From Desulfovibrio sp. (lineage in GTDB: Bacteria > Desulfobacterota > Desulfovibrionia > Desulfovibrionales > Desulfovibrionaceae): a stretch of 7,121 nucleotides of DNA. The stretch's first letter is position 1. Each line of letters starts with the position of its first letter. The translations under genes and the position numbers were made by a program. This document shows, one piece after another, positions 5,908 to 7,121 of the stretch. The stretch covers positions 2,807 to 9,927 of the forward strand of contig JAAUYY010000020.1 of assembly GCA_014804865.1 (NCBI GenBank), in the 5' to 3' direction. A model generated the notes under the pieces. It ran no database searches, had not been told where the DNA came from, and saw only the letters and a list, made by a program, of their open reading frames with translations.

Positions 5908-7002
5908 ATGGCGTGGCTCAGTTTCGATAATGTTTCCATCGCCGCTCTTGCCGGGGCTTTACCGGAAAATGTCCAGGAGGTAAATCTGGATCCTGCGCAT
6001 CCCCGAGCCGCCTATATAAAAAATTTCGTTCGGCAAACGGGCATCAAACGTCGCCATATCTCCATTACGGAACAAACCGCGACCGATCTGGGCTTCGTCG
6101 CCGTCAACGCCGCTCTGGAGAGAGCGGGATGGAAGGTCGACGATCTGGATGGACTGGTCTTCCTTACCCAGACTCCTGACTTCAATATGGCGACGGGCAA
6201 TTCTTTCGTCATGCACAATCATTTGCGCATGCGCCAGGACGCCTTCGTCTTCGATATTGCCCAGGGTTGCGCCAGCTTCCCCTATGGCCTGGCTGTCTGC
6301 TCCGGTTTTCTCCAGCAGCCCGGAATTAAGCGCGTTGCCATGGTCTCCGGCGACTCGATGTGGCCCGTTTATGGAAGCAAAGAGGCGTTGCTTAATGAGC
6401 CGGCTTTCCTGACCGGGGACGGTTCGGTCGCCATGCTTCTGGAAAAGAAGGCGGACAACCATATCGATATTGGCCTTTACAGCGACGGCTCCGGCTACAG
6501 CGCCCTCTATCATCCGATGGCGGGAGCGAGACACGCCTGGCGAGAGCCTCGCGGACTCCTCCCCAACGGCGAATTATACGAAGGCGGCTCCTATATGGAC
6601 GGCATGGAGATTACGGCCTTCTCCACCATGCGCGTGGTGGAAAGCATTAAGGAATTCCTGGCCCATTTTCATCTCGATCTATCGGATTTTGAAGGTCTCG
6701 TCCTGCATCAGGCCAATATGCAGATCGTAAAAACCATGGCCCGTCGTCTCAAAATGAGCATGGACAAGGTGCCAGTTACGGTAGAAAAACTGGCTAACAC
6801 CAACGGAGCGTCGGTTAGTCTTACCATGATCGACGCCTACGCGGGACTTTCCGATAAGCTCAAACTTTTAATTAGCGCGTTTGGCATAGGTCTTTCCTGG
6901 GGCGTAGTCAGCCTGACTATCGATCCGAAAATAATTGTTCCAATGCTAACTACCGACTTCCGTCTCGAAGATGATTTCCTTAAACCCGCGGAGAATAGAT
7001 AG
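5908..7002 (+). CDS. KASIII-type 3-oxoacyl-ACP synthase 2 (FabH-like)
   Basis: A 364-residue KASIII-family enzyme. The triad is readable: Cys121 in FDIAQGCASFPYGL, His267 in VLHQANMQIV, and Asn297 in LANTNGASVSLTM, where the usual form is GNTSAAS. FLTGDGSVAMLLE (about 167-179), a YMDGMEITAFSTM segment (229-241) and SAFGIGLSWGVVSL near the C-terminus complete the fold. It shares the MDG segment with KASIII 1 but is otherwise quite divergent, so the two probably differ in starter, carrier or role. The HQAN motif and QTPDFNMATGNS region are closer to ordinary FabH than those of KASIII 1. The expected reaction is decarboxylative condensation of a short starter with malonyl-ACP. A GGAG at 5893-5896 serves as ribosome site, 11 nt before the ATG. 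A reductase gene follows after 3 nt. Confidence 0.92.
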   Translation: MAWLSFDNVSIAALAGALPENVQEVNLDPAHPRAAYIKNFVRQTGIKRRHISITEQTATDLGFVAVNAALERAGWKVDDLDGLVFLTQTPDFNMATGNSFVMHNHLRMRQDAFVFDIAQGCASFPYGLAVCSGFLQQPGIKRVAMVSGDSMWPVYGSKEALLNEPAFLTGDGSVAMLLEKKADNHIDIGLYSDGSGYSALYHPMAGARHAWREPRGLLPNGELYEGGSYMDGMEITAFSTMRVVESIKEFLAHFHLDLSDFEGLVLHQANMQIVKTMARRLKMSMDKVPVTVEKLANTNGASVSLTMIDAYAGLSDKLKLLISAFGIGLSWGVVSLTIDPKIIVPMLTTDFRLEDDFLKPAENR

Positions 7003-7005
7003 GCG

Positions 7006-7121
7006 ATGGACGAAGATTTCGCGGGAAAAACTATTCTCGTTACAGGCGCGTCCAGCGGCATAGGCAGAGCCGCGGCTATCGAGCTTGCTTCGCGCGGAGC
7101 GGCCCTTGTCCTGCTCGGCAG
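7006..7121 (+). CDS. Short-chain dehydrogenase/reductase (FabG-like), 5' part only
   Basis: The frame starts at the ATG 3 nt after the KASIII 2 stop and runs off the window; 38 codons are visible. KTILVTGASSGIGRAAAIEL is the classical SDR Rossmann dinucleotide-binding start (TGxxxGIG), which binds NADP(H) or NAD(H). The second strand (AALVLLG) follows at the usual spacing. The catalytic Ser-Tyr-Lys residues lie beyond the window. By context it is most likely a 3-oxoacyl-ACP reductase that reduces the product of the upstream KASIII enzymes to a 3-hydroxyacyl-ACP. A sugar-modifying SDR is possible too, since the first 38 residues cannot separate these. Confidence 0.88.
   Translation, partial: MDEDFAGKTILVTGASSGIGRAAAIELASRGAALVLLG

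Noticed and set aside
5959..6534. 191-residue open frame on the minus strand, opposite KASIII 2
   Set aside because: Same situation as at KASIII 1: a shadow of the real gene with a low-complexity-like translation and no support.
1..7121. CRISPR array, tRNA or rRNA genes, insertion sequence or attachment site
   Set aside because: I saw no spaced direct repeats, cloverleaf, transposase or flanking inverted repeats anywhere on either strand.

Overview
The window (roughly mid-to-high GC, genes almost all on the + strand and tightly packed) looks like a Gram-negative bacterium. The mix of an MtaD-like amidohydrolase, a PAS-type sigma-54 activator and a surface-sugar type locus is common in Desulfovibrionales-like (former deltaproteobacterial) genomes. 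That placement is an inference from protein style only; there is no rRNA or other marker gene here.

Layout. 1-618: 3' part of an amidohydrolase/deaminase gene, cut by the window edge. 619-725: short intergenic leader. 726-2114: complete PAS-AAA+-Fis sigma-54-dependent activator. 2115-2289: the main non-coding gap, with a perfect 14-bp palindrome, a weak terminator-like hairpin and an AT-rich promoter region (TTGACA-16-TATTAT, plus a second exact TATAAT box). 2290-7121: a compact operon that runs off the right edge: a large two-part protein ending in a GT2 glycosyltransferase domain, acyl carrier protein 1, KASIII-type ketoacyl-ACP synthase 1, acyl carrier protein 2, KASIII-type synthase 2, and the start of a short-chain dehydrogenase/reductase (SDR). 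Junctions are a 14-nt overlap, then gaps of 6, 0, 2 and 3 nt, so the genes are very probably cotranscribed and translationally coupled.

How it may work. The alternating ACP-KASIII-ACP-KASIII-SDR set is a miniature acyl-building kit with no visible dehydratase, enoyl reductase or chain-elongating KASII. Its simplest predicted output is a short 3-oxo- or 3-hydroxyacyl group on a dedicated ACP. Beside a glycosyltransferase, the best precedent is acyl decoration of a surface sugar, as in the viosamine and flagellin-glycosylation islands of Pseudomonas (VioS/VioR/ACP) and the fabH2/acpP2 genes in the Campylobacter flagellin modification locus. The duplicated, divergent ACP/KASIII pairs and the long unrecognised N-terminal half of the glycosyltransferase are the most distinctive points. 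The acyl product, the sugar and the final target cannot be read from this window.
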